Source of the DNA: Arthrobacter sp. ok362
GTDB taxonomy: Bacteria > Actinomycetota > Actinomycetes > Actinomycetales > Micrococcaceae
DNA length: 64,000 nucleotides
Assembly (NCBI RefSeq): GCF_900102785.1
Contig: NZ_FNGC01000008.1
Span: 124,001-188,000, forward strand
Direction: 5' to 3'
The position numbers were made by a program, and so were the translations under genes. The notes beneath the pieces were generated by a model that made no database searches, was not told the origin of the DNA, and saw nothing but the letters and a program-made list of their open reading frames with translations. This document shows, piece after piece, positions 32,530 through 42,329 of this stretch; the stretch's first letter is position 1; each line of letters opens with the position of its first letter.

Positions 32530-32535
32530 TAGAAT
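32530..32535 (+). promoter_or_regulatory. Candidate -10 of a leaderless pseudouridine synthase transcript
   Basis: TAGAAT lies six bases before the GTG at 32542 and nine before the ATG at 32545. No ribosome site is present, so the transcript probably begins at or next to the start codon. It follows the repeat array directly. Confidence 0.5.
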
Positions 32536-32541
32536 GGTTCC

Positions 32542-33513
32542 GTGATGCAATCCCCCCTCCCAGTGCGCGACGGCGTCAACGCAACGCGCCTGCGCCTGCC
32601 GGACGAGGGGCCCTGGGAGACCGCGCTGGACTACATGATGCACCGCTGGGGGCACATCGATCCCCAGGGCATCGAGGACCGGTTCGACGCCGGCGAGATC
32701 GTCGGCGAGGCCGGGACAGCCCTGGACCGCAGCACGCCGATGCAGGACCACACGTTCATCTGGTACTACAGAACCCTGCCGCCGGAGACCCGGATCCCGG
32801 TGGAGCTGAACATCCTGCACCAGGACGATCACCTGCTGGTCGTGGACAAGCCGCATTTCCTGCCCACCACCCCCGGCGGGACGTACATCCAGGAATCGGC
32901 GCTGGTCCGGCTCCGGAACCAGCTCGGCCTCCCGGACCTGATTCCCATGCATCGCCTCGACCGCATGACCGCCGGCATCCTGCTGCTCTCCACGAACCCC
33001 GAGACCCGCGGCAAGTACCAGGTGCTCTTCGAAAAGCGCCAGGTTCAGAAGGAATACGAGTGTGTATCCGCCGCGGAACCGGCGCCGGGCCACCCCGCGG
33101 TGGACTTCCCTGTGGTGGTGCGGAACCGAATGACCAAGTCCCGCAGCTACCTGCTGGCCGAGGTGGTTGCCGGGGAACCCAACGCGGAAACCCGGATCGA
33201 GCGGCTGCGCACGTTTGATCCGGCCGGCCAACTCCACAGCGCACCCGACAGCGCGCCCGACGGCGGCCCCCAACGCCGGGCGCTGTACCGGCTGGAGCCG
33301 CACTCGGGGAAGACCCACCAGCTCCGCGTGCACATGGCCTCACTGGGTCTGGGGATCGTCAACGATGCGTTCTACCCGGAACTGCTGGACAAGGCCCCGG
33401 ACAACTACACCAAGCCGCTGCAGCTCCTGGCCCGCGGGATCCGCTTCGTCGACCCCATCACGGGGAGCCCGGTGGAATACCGCAGCAGACTGGAACTCAG
33501 CGAAGCACGCTAG
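32542..33513 (+). CDS. RluA-family RNA pseudouridine synthase
   Basis: A 323-residue pseudouridine synthase that isomerises uridine in RNA. The catalytic Asp is in MHRLDRMTAGILL (near residue 135). HQDDHLLVVDKPHFLPT and the C-terminal HSGKTHQLRVHMASLGLGIV are standard RluA motifs. An N-terminal region (about 1-90) precedes the core, as in RluA/RluC-like enzymes. Start is GTG 32542 or ATG 32545, both without a Shine-Dalgarno. Exact RNA target cannot be read from sequence. Confidence 0.92.
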   Translation: MMQSPLPVRDGVNATRLRLPDEGPWETALDYMMHRWGHIDPQGIEDRFDAGEIVGEAGTALDRSTPMQDHTFIWYYRTLPPETRIPVELNILHQDDHLLVVDKPHFLPTTPGGTYIQESALVRLRNQLGLPDLIPMHRLDRMTAGILLLSTNPETRGKYQVLFEKRQVQKEYECVSAAEPAPGHPAVDFPVVVRNRMTKSRSYLLAEVVAGEPNAETRIERLRTFDPAGQLHSAPDSAPDGGPQRRALYRLEPHSGKTHQLRVHMASLGLGIVNDAFYPELLDKAPDNYTKPLQLLARGIRFVDPITGSPVEYRSRLELSEAR

Positions 33514-33527
33514 CGGCCGAAGTGCGG

Positions 33528-33533
33528 TACCTT
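33528..33533 (+). promoter_or_regulatory. Candidate -10 of a leaderless dedA transcript
   Basis: TACCTT sits six bases before ATG 33540, in the 26-bp gap after the pseudouridine synthase gene. No ribosome site is present. It allows separate expression of the DedA gene. Confidence 0.4.
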
Positions 33534-33539
33534 GTGCCC

Positions 33540-34175
33540 ATGGACTTCGGAAATGCGGACAGCTGGGGCGCCGCGATCTATTTCTGGATCTTCCCCTTCG
33601 TGATTGGCGATGCGATTTTTCCGCCTCTCCCCTCGGAAATGCTCGTCATCACCGGCGGCGCGCTCTCCGCGGAGGGCCACATCAACGCGTTCCTCGTGGT
33701 GCTCCTCGCCGCGGTGTCTTCATGGCTGGGTGACCTTCTCGTTTTCCAGCTCTTCAAGCGGCGGCTGAGCCACGTGCTCGACCGTTGGAAATGGGGCCTG
33801 CGGTTCCACGCGGCCGTGCACGCGGCGATCGCGAAAGCGGGCCGTTCCTCCACGTACGGAGCGATTATCGGCATCCGTTTCATCCCCGGCGGGCGGCTGG
33901 CGACGACGGCCGCGGCCGGCATCGCGAACGTCTCGACGCGCGGGTTCAGCCTCTGCGCGGCCATCGGCGGCTTGCTCTGGGCAAGCTGGTCCGTGGCGCT
34001 GGGCTATTTCATGGGCACCGCCACCGGACTCCCATTCTGGGCGAGCTCCCTGATCGGTGTCGGTGTCGGGCTGGTGATCGGCGCCGTCGTGGGCGTGATC
34101 GTGACGCGGCGCCGGGGCAGCCCCTCCCCCGTGGAGTCCGCAGCGGTCGACCCGGAAGAGGAACTGGACTTTTAG
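33540..34175 (+). CDS. DedA-family membrane protein
   Basis: A 211-residue integral membrane protein of the DedA/VTT family, whose members are linked to lipid carrier recycling and membrane homeostasis. It has five or six hydrophobic segments and the conserved motif IIGIRFIPGGRLATTAAAG, with the Arg residues needed for activity in the family, plus FPPLPSEMLVITGG near the N-terminus. The C-terminus is short and acidic. ATG 33540 is preferred. A GTG at 33522 in frame would destroy the -10. Its stop overlaps that of the convergent gene. Confidence 0.87.
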   Translation: MDFGNADSWGAAIYFWIFPFVIGDAIFPPLPSEMLVITGGALSAEGHINAFLVVLLAAVSSWLGDLLVFQLFKRRLSHVLDRWKWGLRFHAAVHAAIAKAGRSSTYGAIIGIRFIPGGRLATTAAAGIANVSTRGFSLCAAIGGLLWASWSVALGYFMGTATGLPFWASSLIGVGVGLVIGAVVGVIVTRRRGSPSPVESAAVDPEEELDF

Positions 34176-34477
34176 ACGGGTGCCCAGCGGCCGCGGCTGC
34201 GGCGCAGCACGGTCAGCGTTCCGGTGAGCGCAACGCGTTCGACGGCGTCGCGCATCATGCCTGCCGACTCCAGCGCCTGGCTGTTTTCGGCGCTGTACGC
34301 GGTGGCATCGACCAGGAAGCGCAGGTTCAGCTGGGGTACGCCGCCGGCGAGCTCCAGTTGGTGCGATTCGACATGGTGCCGCGTCCCGAGCGCCTCGATG
34401 GCCGCGGTCATGACCGCTTCCGGAGCGGTGCCCGGCTTGAGCCCGGTGATCTTCAGTCTGGTCTGGAACGACGGCAT
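34172..34477 (-). CDS. Conserved-looking hypothetical protein (101 aa)
   Basis: A 101-residue protein with alternating strands and helices (FQTRLKITGLKPGTAPEAVMTAAIEALG, LNLRFLVDATAYSAENSQALESAG, TGTLTVLRRSRGRW). It could form a small alpha/beta sandwich such as a ferredoxin-like fold. No family is recognised. Its stop overlaps the convergent dedA stop by 4 bases. TAGGGT six bases before the ATG and the lack of a ribosome site suggest a leaderless transcript. Codon bias fits a real gene. Confidence 0.6.
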   Translation of the reverse strand: MPSFQTRLKITGLKPGTAPEAVMTAAIEALGTRHHVESHQLELAGGVPQLNLRFLVDATAYSAENSQALESAGMMRDAVERVALTGTLTVLRRSRGRWAPV

Positions 34478-34483
34478 GGAACA

Positions 34484-34489
34484 ACCCTA
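34484..34489 (-). promoter_or_regulatory. Candidate -10 of a leaderless transcript (101-aa gene)
   Basis: On the minus strand TAGGGT is followed by exactly six bases and the ATG at 34477. No ribosome site is present. A small CCCTCA-N5-TGAGGG hairpin lies just upstream at 34496-34512 and may end the ppc transcript. Confidence 0.45.
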
Positions 34490-34576
34490 GCCGCCCCCTC
34501 AGTCCCTGAGGGAACGCCCGGAGGTAAGACGCCGAAGGTAAGGCGACGGAACGGAGGGAGCGCGGAAGAGTGCAGG

Positions 34577-37390
34577 CTACCCGGTGTTGCGCAGCCCGGC
34601 GGCGACTCCGTTGACCGTGATCAGCATGGCCCGCTGCAGGCGCTCGTCGATCTCGGCGCCGGACATGCCCGCCGTAGCCTCGGCCCGAACGCGGCGCAGC
34701 AGTTCCACCTGCAGGTAGCTGATGGGATCGAGGTACTGGTCCCGGATCTCGAGGGAGCGCTTCAGGGTGGGCTGGGCATCGAGGATCACGTGCTCGCCGG
34801 TGAGGTTCTGGATTTCCTCCACGGTGAGCTCATACTCGGCCCGGATGGCACGGAACAGGTGGTGCAGTTCCTCCGGCACCAGGGTGGAGACGTAGTAGCC
34901 GGCAATGTCCATGTCCGTCTTCGCCAGGGTCATCTCAACATTGGAAAGCACCGAGCGGAAGAAGTGCCAACCCTCGATCATCTCCTTGAGCTGGGCGGAG
35001 TTTCCGGCCTCGCGCGCGGCCTTGAGGCCGGAGCCCACGCCGAACCAGCCCGGCACGATCTGCCGGGACTGCGTCCAGCCGAACACCCACGGGATGGCCC
35101 GCAGCCCCTCAAGCCCGGCGCCGGAATCGGGCCGCTTGGACGGACGGGATCCGATGTTCAGGGATCCCAGCTGCTCCACCGGGGTGGAGGCCATGAAGTA
35201 GGCGGGCAGGTCGGGGTCCTCAATCAGCGTGCGGTAGCGCGCAAACGCGGCGTCGGAGACGGTGTCCATGACGTGGCCGTAGCGCACGCGCTGGTCCTCC
35301 GAGGTGCGCGGCGCGCGGTGCAGCGCCGAGCCCTGCAGCACGGCGGCAAGGGAGAGCTCGAGGTTTTCGCGGGCCAGCTCCGGCAGGGAGTACTTGTCCG
35401 AGATGACCTCGCCCTGCTCGGTGAACTTGATCTCCCCCTCGAGCACGCCGTTGGGCTGGGCCATGATGGCATCGTAGGTCGGCCCGCCGCCGCGGCCCAC
35501 GGAGCCGCCGCGGCCATGGAAGAGGCGCACGCGGACGCCGTGCTTCGCGGCCACGTCCCGCAGCTTGCGCTGGGTCTTGTAGATCTCCCACTGGCTCGTC
35601 ATGACACCGGATTCCTTGTTGGAGTCCGAGTAGCCGAGCATGATCTCCTGGACGTCGCCGCGGAGCCGGACCAGTTCGCGGTAGGACGAATCGGAGAGCA
35701 GCCGGTCCACGATCTCGGCCGAGGCGCGTAGCTCGTCGACGGTCTCCAGCAGCGGCGCGAAGCCGATCTTGGCGTAGGGCGCCTCGCCGAAGAGGCTGAC
35801 CAGGCCGGCCTCGCGGGCCAGCACGGCCGCGGCCAGGACGTCGTCCGCGCCGCGGGTCATGGAGATGATGTAGGTCTCGATCACGTCGGGGCCGTAGGTG
35901 CGCAGGGCACGCCGGATCTCCCGGAAGACGTCGTAGGTGCCGTCGGCGACGCCGTCGAGCTTGATCGGGTGGCCGGAGAGCGGGCGCCGGGACGCGAGCT
36001 CGGAGCCCAGCACCTCGAGCCGCTCTGCGCGGCTGAGTTCCGCGTACCGGACACCGGGGCCGCCGAGGCGGTCCATGAGCTGCCCGACGGCGTCGTGGTG
36101 GTGGTCAGCGTGCTCGCGGATGTCGAGGGTGGCCAGGTGCAGGCCGAAGGAGGCGATGGCGCGGCGGACCCGGGACAGGGCGCCGTCGGCGGCGAGGGCG
36201 GCGTGGTGGTTCCGCAGCGACCGTTCCAGCAGTCCGAGCTCGGCGAGGAGCTCCGCGGTGGCGGTGTAGTCGCGGCCAGACTCGTGCGCGGATCCGGCTG
36301 CGACCCGCCGGCCGGTGTTGATCAGCTTGGCCTTGATGCAGGTGAGTTTGAGCCGGTACGGCTCCTGCGCGTTCAGCTCGAGGACGCGGCGGTCCAGGCC
36401 CGGCAGGTTCCCCAGGTCGATGTCGATCGAGTCCAGAAGTTCCTGGTCCGACCCGGCCAGCGCGGTCGAGTTGGACAGGATGGAGATGAGTCCGTCGATC
36501 AGGCCGATGCTGATCCGCACGGCGTGCTGATTCTGGATCTGGAGGATTTCGCGGGTGACGGCGGCGGTGACGTTGGGATTGCCGTCCCGGTCCCCGCCGA
36601 TCCAGGAGCCGAAGCGGATCGGGGCCTTCTGCGGCGGCAGTGTGACGCCGTGCTCGGCGAGCAGCTCGGAGAGGTCTGAGAGCATTTCCGGCATGGCGTC
36701 GCTGAGGATGCCGGTGAGGTAGTAGATGGCGTTCCGGGCCTCGTCCACGGGGGTGGGCCGGACTTGGCGGAGCTCGTCCGTCTGCCACATCTGGTCGATC
36801 ACCTCGGACAGGTGACGGTCCTGGCGGCGGCGCGCAGAGGTGCCCTCTGCCGTGGATTCGGACAGGATGTCCGAGAGCCGGCGGATCTTGTCCAATACCG
36901 AGCGGCGGGAGGCCTCGGTGGGGTGGGCCGTGAAGATGGGACGGACGTCGAGCTCGTTGACGACTTCCTGCAACACGGAGTCGCCTGCCTGGTCCGCGAT
37001 CTCCTCAACAGCCTTGGCGAGCCAGCCGTCCTTTTCCTGCCGGGTGCGCAGCCCGCGGACCCGGTGGACCTGCTCGGCGGCGTTCGCCAGGCGGAAGTAG
37101 AAGGCGAAGGCGCGGACGAGGTCGGTGGCCTGGTCCAGCGGCAGGGAGCCGAGCAGTTCACGGACCTGGGCGACGACGTCGTACGAGCTCCACGGCCCGG
37201 TGGCGTCGGCCCCGCCGCGGGCGGCCTCCTTGGATTCCTTGGTCAGCAGGCGCACCTGCTCGACGAGGTCCAGGAGCTCCGGCCCGTGCTGGCGGACCAA
37301 GGATTCGCCGAGGAGGGTGGAGACCCGGCGGACATCAGCCCGGAGTTCAGCGGCAAGATCGGTGTCGGAATGCATTGCAGTGTCAGCCAT
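34577..37390 (-). CDS. ppc: Phosphoenolpyruvate carboxylase
   Basis: A 937-residue PEP carboxylase that makes oxaloacetate from PEP and bicarbonate to refill the TCA cycle. The catalytic motifs are complete: [11 protein letters not shown] (His near 156), [10 protein letters not shown] (about 584-593), [15 protein letters not shown] (about 622-636) and the canonical C-terminal LRNTG. ATG 37390 starts MADTAMHSD. An ATG at 37465 in frame would add 25 residues without a ribosome site. Neighbours do not suggest an operon. Length is normal for the bacterial enzyme. Confidence 0.96.
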   Translation of the reverse strand: MADTAMHSDTDLAAELRADVRRVSTLLGESLVRQHGPELLDLVEQVRLLTKESKEAARGGADATGPWSSYDVVAQVRELLGSLPLDQATDLVRAFAFYFRLANAAEQVHRVRGLRTRQEKDGWLAKAVEEIADQAGDSVLQEVVNELDVRPIFTAHPTEASRRSVLDKIRRLSDILSESTAEGTSARRRQDRHLSEVIDQMWQTDELRQVRPTPVDEARNAIYYLTGILSDAMPEMLSDLSELLAEHGVTLPPQKAPIRFGSWIGGDRDGNPNVTAAVTREILQIQNQHAVRISIGLIDGLISILSNSTALAGSDQELLDSIDIDLGNLPGLDRRVLELNAQEPYRLKLTCIKAKLINTGRRVAAGSAHESGRDYTATAELLAELGLLERSLRNHHAALAADGALSRVRRAIASFGLHLATLDIREHADHHHDAVGQLMDRLGGPGVRYAELSRAERLEVLGSELASRRPLSGHPIKLDGVADGTYDVFREIRRALRTYGPDVIETYIISMTRGADDVLAAAVLAREAGLVSLFGEAPYAKIGFAPLLETVDELRASAEIVDRLLSDSSYRELVRLRGDVQEIMLGYSDSNKESGVMTSQWEIYKTQRKLRDVAAKHGVRVRLFHGRGGSVGRGGGPTYDAIMAQPNGVLEGEIKFTEQGEVISDKYSLPELARENLELSLAAVLQGSALHRAPRTSEDQRVRYGHVMDTVSDAAFARYRTLIEDPDLPAYFMASTPVEQLGSLNIGSRPSKRPDSGAGLEGLRAIPWVFGWTQSRQIVPGWFGVGSGLKAAREAGNSAQLKEMIEGWHFFRSVLSNVEMTLAKTDMDIAGYYVSTLVPEELHHLFRAIRAEYELTVEEIQNLTGEHVILDAQPTLKRSLEIRDQYLDPISYLQVELLRRVRAEATAGMSGAEIDERLQRAMLITVNGVAAGLRNTG

Positions 37391-37569
37391 GGAAACTATC
37401 TTTCGAGGGTTCGACTTGGCTCGTACACTGCGCTGGATACTGTGAGCCTGATTACTTCTTCCCATGGGATGTTACCCGCAGACACTGCCCGCTGGAATTC
37501 CGTCTCAGATAGTGTCAGGCCTTGCCGTACCGCCGCGGCCGCCGACCCTGGACCCCCAACCAGCCCGCC

Positions 37570-37606
37570 GCTGTGGCACCTTTTTGGGCGCTAAAACGGC
37601 CACAGC
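37570..37606. terminator. 8-bp stem between the reductase and ppc
   Basis: GCTGTGGC (37570-37577) pairs with GCCACAGC (37599-37606) across a 21-base loop. It lies 24 bases past the stop of the reductase gene (37630) and upstream of ppc, where a terminator is expected. No T-tract follows the second arm. Confidence 0.4.
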
Positions 37607-37629
37607 TGCAAGCTAGTTGGGTGGAGGGT

Positions 37630-38310
<681 letters not shown>

Positions 38311-38337
38311 GGCGTCCTCGTTCTCAAGCGGTGGGGT

Positions 38338-38351
38338 AGACAGGTTCGTCT
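38338..38351. promoter_or_regulatory. Candidate TetR operator 1
   Basis: AGACAGGTTCGTCT lies 28 bases upstream of the reductase start. It is the most diverged of three related 14-mers and also forms GTAGAC-N6-GTCTAC (38336-38353). Confidence 0.5.
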
Positions 38352-38372
38352 ACCTATAGGACTGACGCTAGC

Positions 38373-38386
38373 AGACAGACCTGTCT
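38373..38386. promoter_or_regulatory. Candidate TetR operator 2
   Basis: AGACAGACCTGTCT has perfect 6-bp arms around AC, 63 bases upstream of the reductase start. It is the best-formed of the three copies. Confidence 0.65.
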
Positions 38387-38469
38387 ACGGCAATAGCCGC
38401 GGGCCGGGGCGGCGCCGCGCGGCCCGGCCGGGGCCTGGCAGCGCAGAAAGTGAACCGAGAGCCGGGCAT

Positions 38470-38483
38470 AGACAGACTTGTCT
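38470..38483. promoter_or_regulatory. Candidate TetR operator 3
   Basis: AGACAGACTTGTCT (also ACAGAC-TT-GTCTGT at 38472-38485) abuts the TACGAT -10 of the TetR gene. A repressor bound here would block that promoter, giving autoregulation. Confidence 0.65.
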
Positions 38484-38486
38484 GTG

Positions 38487-38492
38487 TACGAT
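38487..38492 (+). promoter_or_regulatory. Candidate -10 of a leaderless tetR transcript
   Basis: TACGAT is followed by six bases and ATG 38499, with no ribosome site. Operator 3 lies immediately upstream. Confidence 0.5.
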
Positions 38493-38498
38493 GGTGTC

Positions 38499-39170
38499 AT
38501 GACGCTGCCAGCAGCCACTGCCCCGCCGGTTGCCCGCACCCCGGCCGGGTATGCCAGAGAGAAAATCCTGGCCACGGCCTTCCGGCTCTTTTACGCGCAC
38601 GGCTTTCGGGCCGCCGGCATCGATACCATCATCGCCGAGTCCGGCGTCGCGAAAGCCACGTTCTACAAGTACTTTCCGGCCAAGGACGACCTCATCCTGG
38701 CCTATCTGGAGAAGGTCGACGGCATCTGGACCGGGCAGCTGCACGCCGCCGCCGACGCCGCCGGCGAAGACCCGGCCGCGCAGCTCGTGGGTCTGTTCGA
38801 TGCCCTGACAAGCGCCTGCCGGCGCGATGGATACCGCGGCTGCGCCTTCATCAACGCAGCTGCCGAGTCGGCCGCCGGCACCAGGGTCCACGACCGGACG
38901 GTGGCGCACAAGCAGCAGATCCGTGCCTGGATCCGGGACTTGGCCGCCCGCGCCGGAGCCCGGGACCCGGACCAGCTCGCCCGCAGCCTGACCCTGCTGC
39001 TCGACGGCGGACTGGCCAGCGGAGTGCTCGACGGCGACCCGGACGCGGCCGCCGCCGCCGGGTCCACCGCAGCCCAACTGGTGGCCGCCAGCCTCGGCAG
39101 CTCCCCCAGCGGACGCAGCCCCGGACGAGATCCAGGACGAGGCCCCGAAGGAACCCATGAACAGCACTGA
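38499..39170 (+). CDS. TetR-family transcriptional regulator
   Basis: A 223-residue repressor. The N-terminal TetR helix-turn-helix region is AREKILATAFRLFYAHGFRAAGIDTIIAESGVAKATFYKYFPAKDDL (about residues 18-65, shown as its key stretches AREKILATAFRLF, GIDTIIAESGVAKATFYKYF). The ligand-binding domain includes YRGCAFINAAAESAAG, typical of a TetR_C subfamily with Cys in the pocket. The C-terminus is a Ser/Arg/Pro tail. It is divergent from the reductase and shares three palindromic sites. A GTG at 38478 would overlap operator 3, so ATG 38499 is preferred. It overlaps the DUF1684 gene by 14 bases. Confidence 0.9.
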   Translation: MTLPAATAPPVARTPAGYAREKILATAFRLFYAHGFRAAGIDTIIAESGVAKATFYKYFPAKDDLILAYLEKVDGIWTGQLHAAADAAGEDPAAQLVGLFDALTSACRRDGYRGCAFINAAAESAAGTRVHDRTVAHKQQIRAWIRDLAARAGARDPDQLARSLTLLLDGGLASGVLDGDPDAAAAAGSTAAQLVAASLGSSPSGRSPGRDPGRGPEGTHEQH

Positions 39171-40002
39171 GCCTGCGGCCGACCCACAGCTTGCCCGCTG
39201 GCAGCGCTTCCGGAACAGCCGGAATGCGGCCCTCGCCAGCGACCACGGCTGGCTGACACTGACCTCGTTCCAGTGGCTCGAGGACGGGCCCGCCGCCGTC
39301 GAACTCGTGCCGGGGCTCTGGTCCACGGACGGCACCGCGGCGTTCCTCACCGCCGCCGCGTCCGACGGCCTGACCCTCGTGGACACCGGCGAACCCGTGG
39401 ACGGCACCATCAGCGCCGTGCTCTCGGACGAGGAATCCCTGATGTGGGTCGCGTACGGCGGCGACGACGGCCGCCAGGTGGTGGTGGAGCTCGCCATGCG
39501 GGCGGACAAGTACGCGATCCGCACGCGCGACTCCCAGTCACCGGCGTTCACTGAGTTCGACGGCGTGCCCACCTTCGATTTCCGCCCGGACCTGGTGGTC
39601 GAGGCCCGGTTCGCGCCCTATCCCGAGCCCGTGGATGTGCCGATCGGCACCGCCAACCCGCTCGTGGACGGCGTCCACCGCTCGGTCGGCGAACTCGTCT
39701 TCCGGCTTCCCGGCACGGACCACGAGTTCCACCTGCAGGCCGAGGAGGAGAAGCTCGGCGCACTGACGGTGACGTTCCACGACGAGACCAATGGGGCAGC
39801 CCCGCCGGGACAAGCAACTGCCGAGTGGCGCAAAGTCTCCACGGCAAAACCCCGCCCGGATAACACCGTGGTCCTGGACTTCAACCGGGCCATCAACTAC
39901 CCCAGCGCCTTCACCCCGTACGGCACGTGCCCCATGCCGGTGAAGAACAACAGCCTGGACTACCGGATCGCAGCCGGCGAGAAGGAACCAGGGGTTTTCT
40001 AA
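39157..40002 (+). CDS. DUF1684-family protein
   Basis: A 281-residue soluble protein matching DUF1684. Hallmarks are WQRFRNSRNAALASDHGWLTLTSFQWLEDG at the N-terminus and DFNRAINYPSAFTPYGTCPMP near the C-terminus. The second motif contains the conserved Asn, Pro and Cys residues. A mainly beta core lies between. Function is not established in the family. It overlaps tetR by 14 bases and is probably cotranscribed, which would place it under the same repressor. Its stop faces the acyl-CoA dehydrogenase stop nine bases away. Confidence 0.85.
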   Translation: MNSTEPAADPQLARWQRFRNSRNAALASDHGWLTLTSFQWLEDGPAAVELVPGLWSTDGTAAFLTAAASDGLTLVDTGEPVDGTISAVLSDEESLMWVAYGGDDGRQVVVELAMRADKYAIRTRDSQSPAFTEFDGVPTFDFRPDLVVEARFAPYPEPVDVPIGTANPLVDGVHRSVGELVFRLPGTDHEFHLQAEEEKLGALTVTFHDETNGAAPPGQATAEWRKVSTAKPRPDNTVVLDFNRAINYPSAFTPYGTCPMPVKNNSLDYRIAAGEKEPGVF

Positions 40003-40011
40003 ACGGCCCTC

Positions 40012-41307
40012 CTAGACGATCGCGGACACGCCGGTGACGGCGCGCCCCGTGATCAGGGTGTTGATCTCGAACGAGCCCTCGTAGGTGTAGATCGCCTCGG
40101 CATCGGAGAAGATTTTGGCCATCCGGTAGTCGGTGACGATCCCGTTGCCGCCGAGAAGGGACCGGCCCATCGCCACGGTTTCGCGCATCCGGGCGCTGAC
40201 ATAGGACTTTGCGAGGGCCACCTGCGGCATGTCCGCGGCGCCCTGGTCCTGCAGCTGCGCGATCCGGACCATCATGCCCATGCTGGCGACGGCGTTGCCC
40301 AGCATGGTCACCAGCTGCTGCTGGACCAGCTGGAATTTCGCGAGCGGGCGGCCGAACTGCTGGCGTTCGACGGCGTACTGCCGGGCGACGTCGAACGCCG
40401 CGAGCTGCTGCCCCACTCCCTGCCAGGCCACCATGATCCGGGAACCGCGCAGGAGCTCATTGGTGTCCTCGAAGCTGCCGATGCCCGCGAAACGATCCGT
40501 TTCGGCCACGCGGACGTCGGCGAAGACGATGTCCGCGTTCTGCACCGTGCGCAGGGCAATCTTGTTCTCGATCCGGCTCCGGCTAACGCCCGGCAAGGTG
40601 GCGTCGACGATGAAGCCGCGGATCCCGCCGTCGGCCTCGTCCCGGGCCCAGACGAGCATGTAGTCGCAAAACGTCCCGTTGCCGATCCAGCGCTTGGCGC
40701 CGTTGAGCACCCAGGCATCGCCGCCGTCGGCCGCGCCGCCCGGGATCCGCCGGGCCCGGGTTTCCATGCCGCCGGCAACGTCCGAGCCGTGGTCCGGTTC
40801 AGTGAGGGCAAAGGCGCCGGTGGTGCGCAGGTTAGCCGCGTCCTCGAGCAGGCGCGCCTTCTGCTCCTCGGAGCCGAAGCCGTAGAGCGACTCCACGAAG
40901 AGGTCGTGGTGGACCAGGAAAAAGGTGGCGAGCGAGGTGTCTACCCGGGTCATCTCGGCGATGATGATTCCGGCGAACAGGTTGCTGTAGCCGCGCTGGG
41001 CGGGGGCGCTTAGCTCCAAGGCGGCCAGCTTGGGCAGGATGTGGGCCGGGAATTCGGCCTTGTTCCACCAGTCCGTCGCGAAGGGGGCGACCTCGGCGGA
41101 AAGGAACTCCCGCAGCTGCGCCAGTTTGGCCCGCTCCGCCGCGCTGAGCAGGGATTCGTAGTCGAAGAAGTCCGCCGTGGGCAGCTCCGCCACAGGCGGT
41201 GCGGCCACAGACGGTGCGGCCACAGACGGTGCGGCCACAGTCGGTGCAGCTGTGGCGGCCGGCCCAGGCCCGGTCATTTCGGAACCGGTCATGTCGGGCC
41301 CGGTCAT
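40012..41307 (-). CDS. Acyl-CoA dehydrogenase (glutaryl-CoA-dehydrogenase-like)
   Basis: A 431-residue flavoprotein that desaturates acyl-CoA thioesters. FAD/substrate motifs are [34 protein letters not shown] and [18 protein letters not shown]. The catalytic base is probably the Glu in [20 protein letters not shown] near the C-terminus. The first 45 residues are a VAAPSVAAP repeat tail made by a 15-bp DNA repeat, so the core may begin near [12 protein letters not shown]. It overlaps the upstream SDR gene by ATGA, suggesting a two-gene fatty or branched acyl-CoA oxidation unit. Confidence 0.9.
   Translation of the reverse strand: MTGPDMTGSEMTGPGPAATAAPTVAAPSVAAPSVAAPPVAELPTADFFDYESLLSAAERAKLAQLREFLSAEVAPFATDWWNKAEFPAHILPKLAALELSAPAQRGYSNLFAGIIIAEMTRVDTSLATFFLVHHDLFVESLYGFGSEEQKARLLEDAANLRTTGAFALTEPDHGSDVAGGMETRARRIPGGAADGGDAWVLNGAKRWIGNGTFCDYMLVWARDEADGGIRGFIVDATLPGVSRSRIENKIALRTVQNADIVFADVRVAETDRFAGIGSFEDTNELLRGSRIMVAWQGVGQQLAAFDVARQYAVERQQFGRPLAKFQLVQQQLVTMLGNAVASMGMMVRIAQLQDQGAADMPQVALAKSYVSARMRETVAMGRSLLGGNGIVTDYRMAKIFSDAEAIYTYEGSFEINTLITGRAVTGVSAIV
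41186..41245 (-). repeat. 15-bp tandem repeat in the acyl-CoA dehydrogenase N-terminus
   Basis: Four 15-bp units of the type GCGGCCACAGACGGT at 41186, 41201, 41216 and 41231 encode the VAAPS pentapeptide repeat. The two central units are identical. The unit keeps frame, so length variation between strains is likely. Confidence 0.88.
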
Positions 41308-42137
41308 TTCGGGCCCATGCGGATGGCGCCGTCCAAGCGGATGGTCTCGCCGTTGAGCATGGCGTTCTCCACAATGTGGGCGGCGAGGTTCGCGTATTCG
41401 GCGGGGCGGCCCAGCCGCGAGGGGTGCGGCACCTGTTGGCCCAGGGAGTCCTGGGCCTCCTGTGGCAGGCCGGCCATCATGGGAGTCTCGAAGATGCCCG
41501 GTGCGATGGTGACCACCCGGATCAGCGAGCGCGCGAGTTCGCGGGCGATCGGCAACGTCATGGCGGCAACGGCGCCCTTGGAGGCGGCGTAGGCGGGCTG
41601 GCCGATCTGGCCGTCGAACGCGGCAACGGAGGCGGTGTTGATGATGACGCCGCGTTCAGGGCCGCCGAGTTCGGTGGCGGCGGGCTCGGTGGCTGCCATG
41701 GCGGCCGCGGCAAGGCGGATCACGTTGAAGGTGCCCACGAGGTTGATCTGGATGACGCGGTTGAAGGCCTCCAGCGGCAACACGCCGTCGCGGCCCAGGA
41801 CCTTGCCGGGGGTCGCGATACCCGCGCAGTTCACCACGATGCGCAGCGGGCCCAGGGCGGCGGCGGCGTCGACGGCGGACTGCACCTGCACCTCGTCCGT
41901 GACGTCGGCGGGGACAAAGACTGCCGTGCGGCCGCCTCCGGCCGGCGCCTCGGCGGGAGCGGCGGCACCTTCGCCAGCGGCGGAGGCGGTCAATTCGGCG
42001 GCAAAGGCGTCCCCGGCGGAACCCGGCAGGTCCACGAGCACCACCGACGCACCGGCGTCGAACAGGCGCCTGGCCGTGGCCGCTCCAAGACCCGAGGCTC
42101 CGCCCGTGATCAGCGCGACAGTACCTTTGATGTCCAT
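41304..42137 (-). CDS. Short-chain dehydrogenase (3-hydroxyacyl-CoA dehydrogenase type 2-like)
   Basis: A 277-residue SDR. The cofactor loop is [16 protein letters not shown] (about 8-23), DLPG after the second strand favours NAD, the active site is YAASKGA, and [13 protein letters not shown] plus [14 protein letters not shown] match the 17-beta-HSD10/type 2 hydroxyacyl-CoA dehydrogenase subgroup. It would oxidise the 3-hydroxyacyl-CoA formed after the partner acyl-CoA dehydrogenase. An Ala/Gly/Glu-rich insert (about 52-68) is unusual. ATG 42137 has AAGGAGG just upstream. An ATG at 42182 lacks one. Confidence 0.9.
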   Translation of the reverse strand: MDIKGTVALITGGASGLGAATARRLFDAGASVVLVDLPGSAGDAFAAELTASAAGEGAAAPAEAPAGGGRTAVFVPADVTDEVQVQSAVDAAAALGPLRIVVNCAGIATPGKVLGRDGVLPLEAFNRVIQINLVGTFNVIRLAAAAMAATEPAATELGGPERGVIINTASVAAFDGQIGQPAYAASKGAVAAMTLPIARELARSLIRVVTIAPGIFETPMMAGLPQEAQDSLGQQVPHPSRLGRPAEYANLAAHIVENAMLNGETIRLDGAIRMGPK

Positions 42138-42221
42138 CCATCCTCCTTGATGTGGAACCGAACCCCGGCCGCGAAGCCTCAACGCGGGCGGCGCCTGAAG
42201 CAGCGGCCCGTGGGGAACATT

Positions 42222-42239
42222 AGTTAGTGAATGTTAACT
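42222..42239. promoter_or_regulatory. AGTTA-N8-TAACT palindrome upstream of the SDR operon
   Basis: AGTTAGTGAATGTTAACT has perfect 5-bp arms in an A/T-rich patch 85 bases before the SDR start and 91 before the divergent GH76 gene. It resembles TetR-type operators seen before acyl-CoA genes. No regulator gene is adjacent. Confidence 0.45.
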
Positions 42240-42317
42240 GGAATGCGGCCATTGCGCACCTTTGGGCGCACACGCGGTGGCGCGGTCACGATCGCGGTCC
42301 GGACCGGCTCCCGCGAT

Positions 42318-42323
42318 TAGGCT
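42318..42323 (+). promoter_or_regulatory. Candidate -10 of a leaderless GH76 transcript
   Basis: TAGGCT is followed by six bases and ATG 42330. No ribosome site is visible. Confidence 0.4.
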
Positions 42324-42329
42324 TGGGTC

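Noticed and set aside
31848..33218. Long frames across the repeat array in several phases on both strands
   Set aside because: The repeat has no stops in several frames because of its composition. The 147- and 168-bp spacings are multiples of three, so open phases persist. One such frame also runs into the pseudouridine synthase gene in the wrong phase.
34172..34576. A second gene in the gap between the 101-residue gene and ppc
   Set aside because: The gap is under 100 bases and shows only a -10-like element and a short hairpin.
37391..37465. A longer ppc start at 37465
   Set aside because: The added 25 residues are not typical of the enzyme, and no ribosome site precedes that ATG. It cannot be fully excluded.
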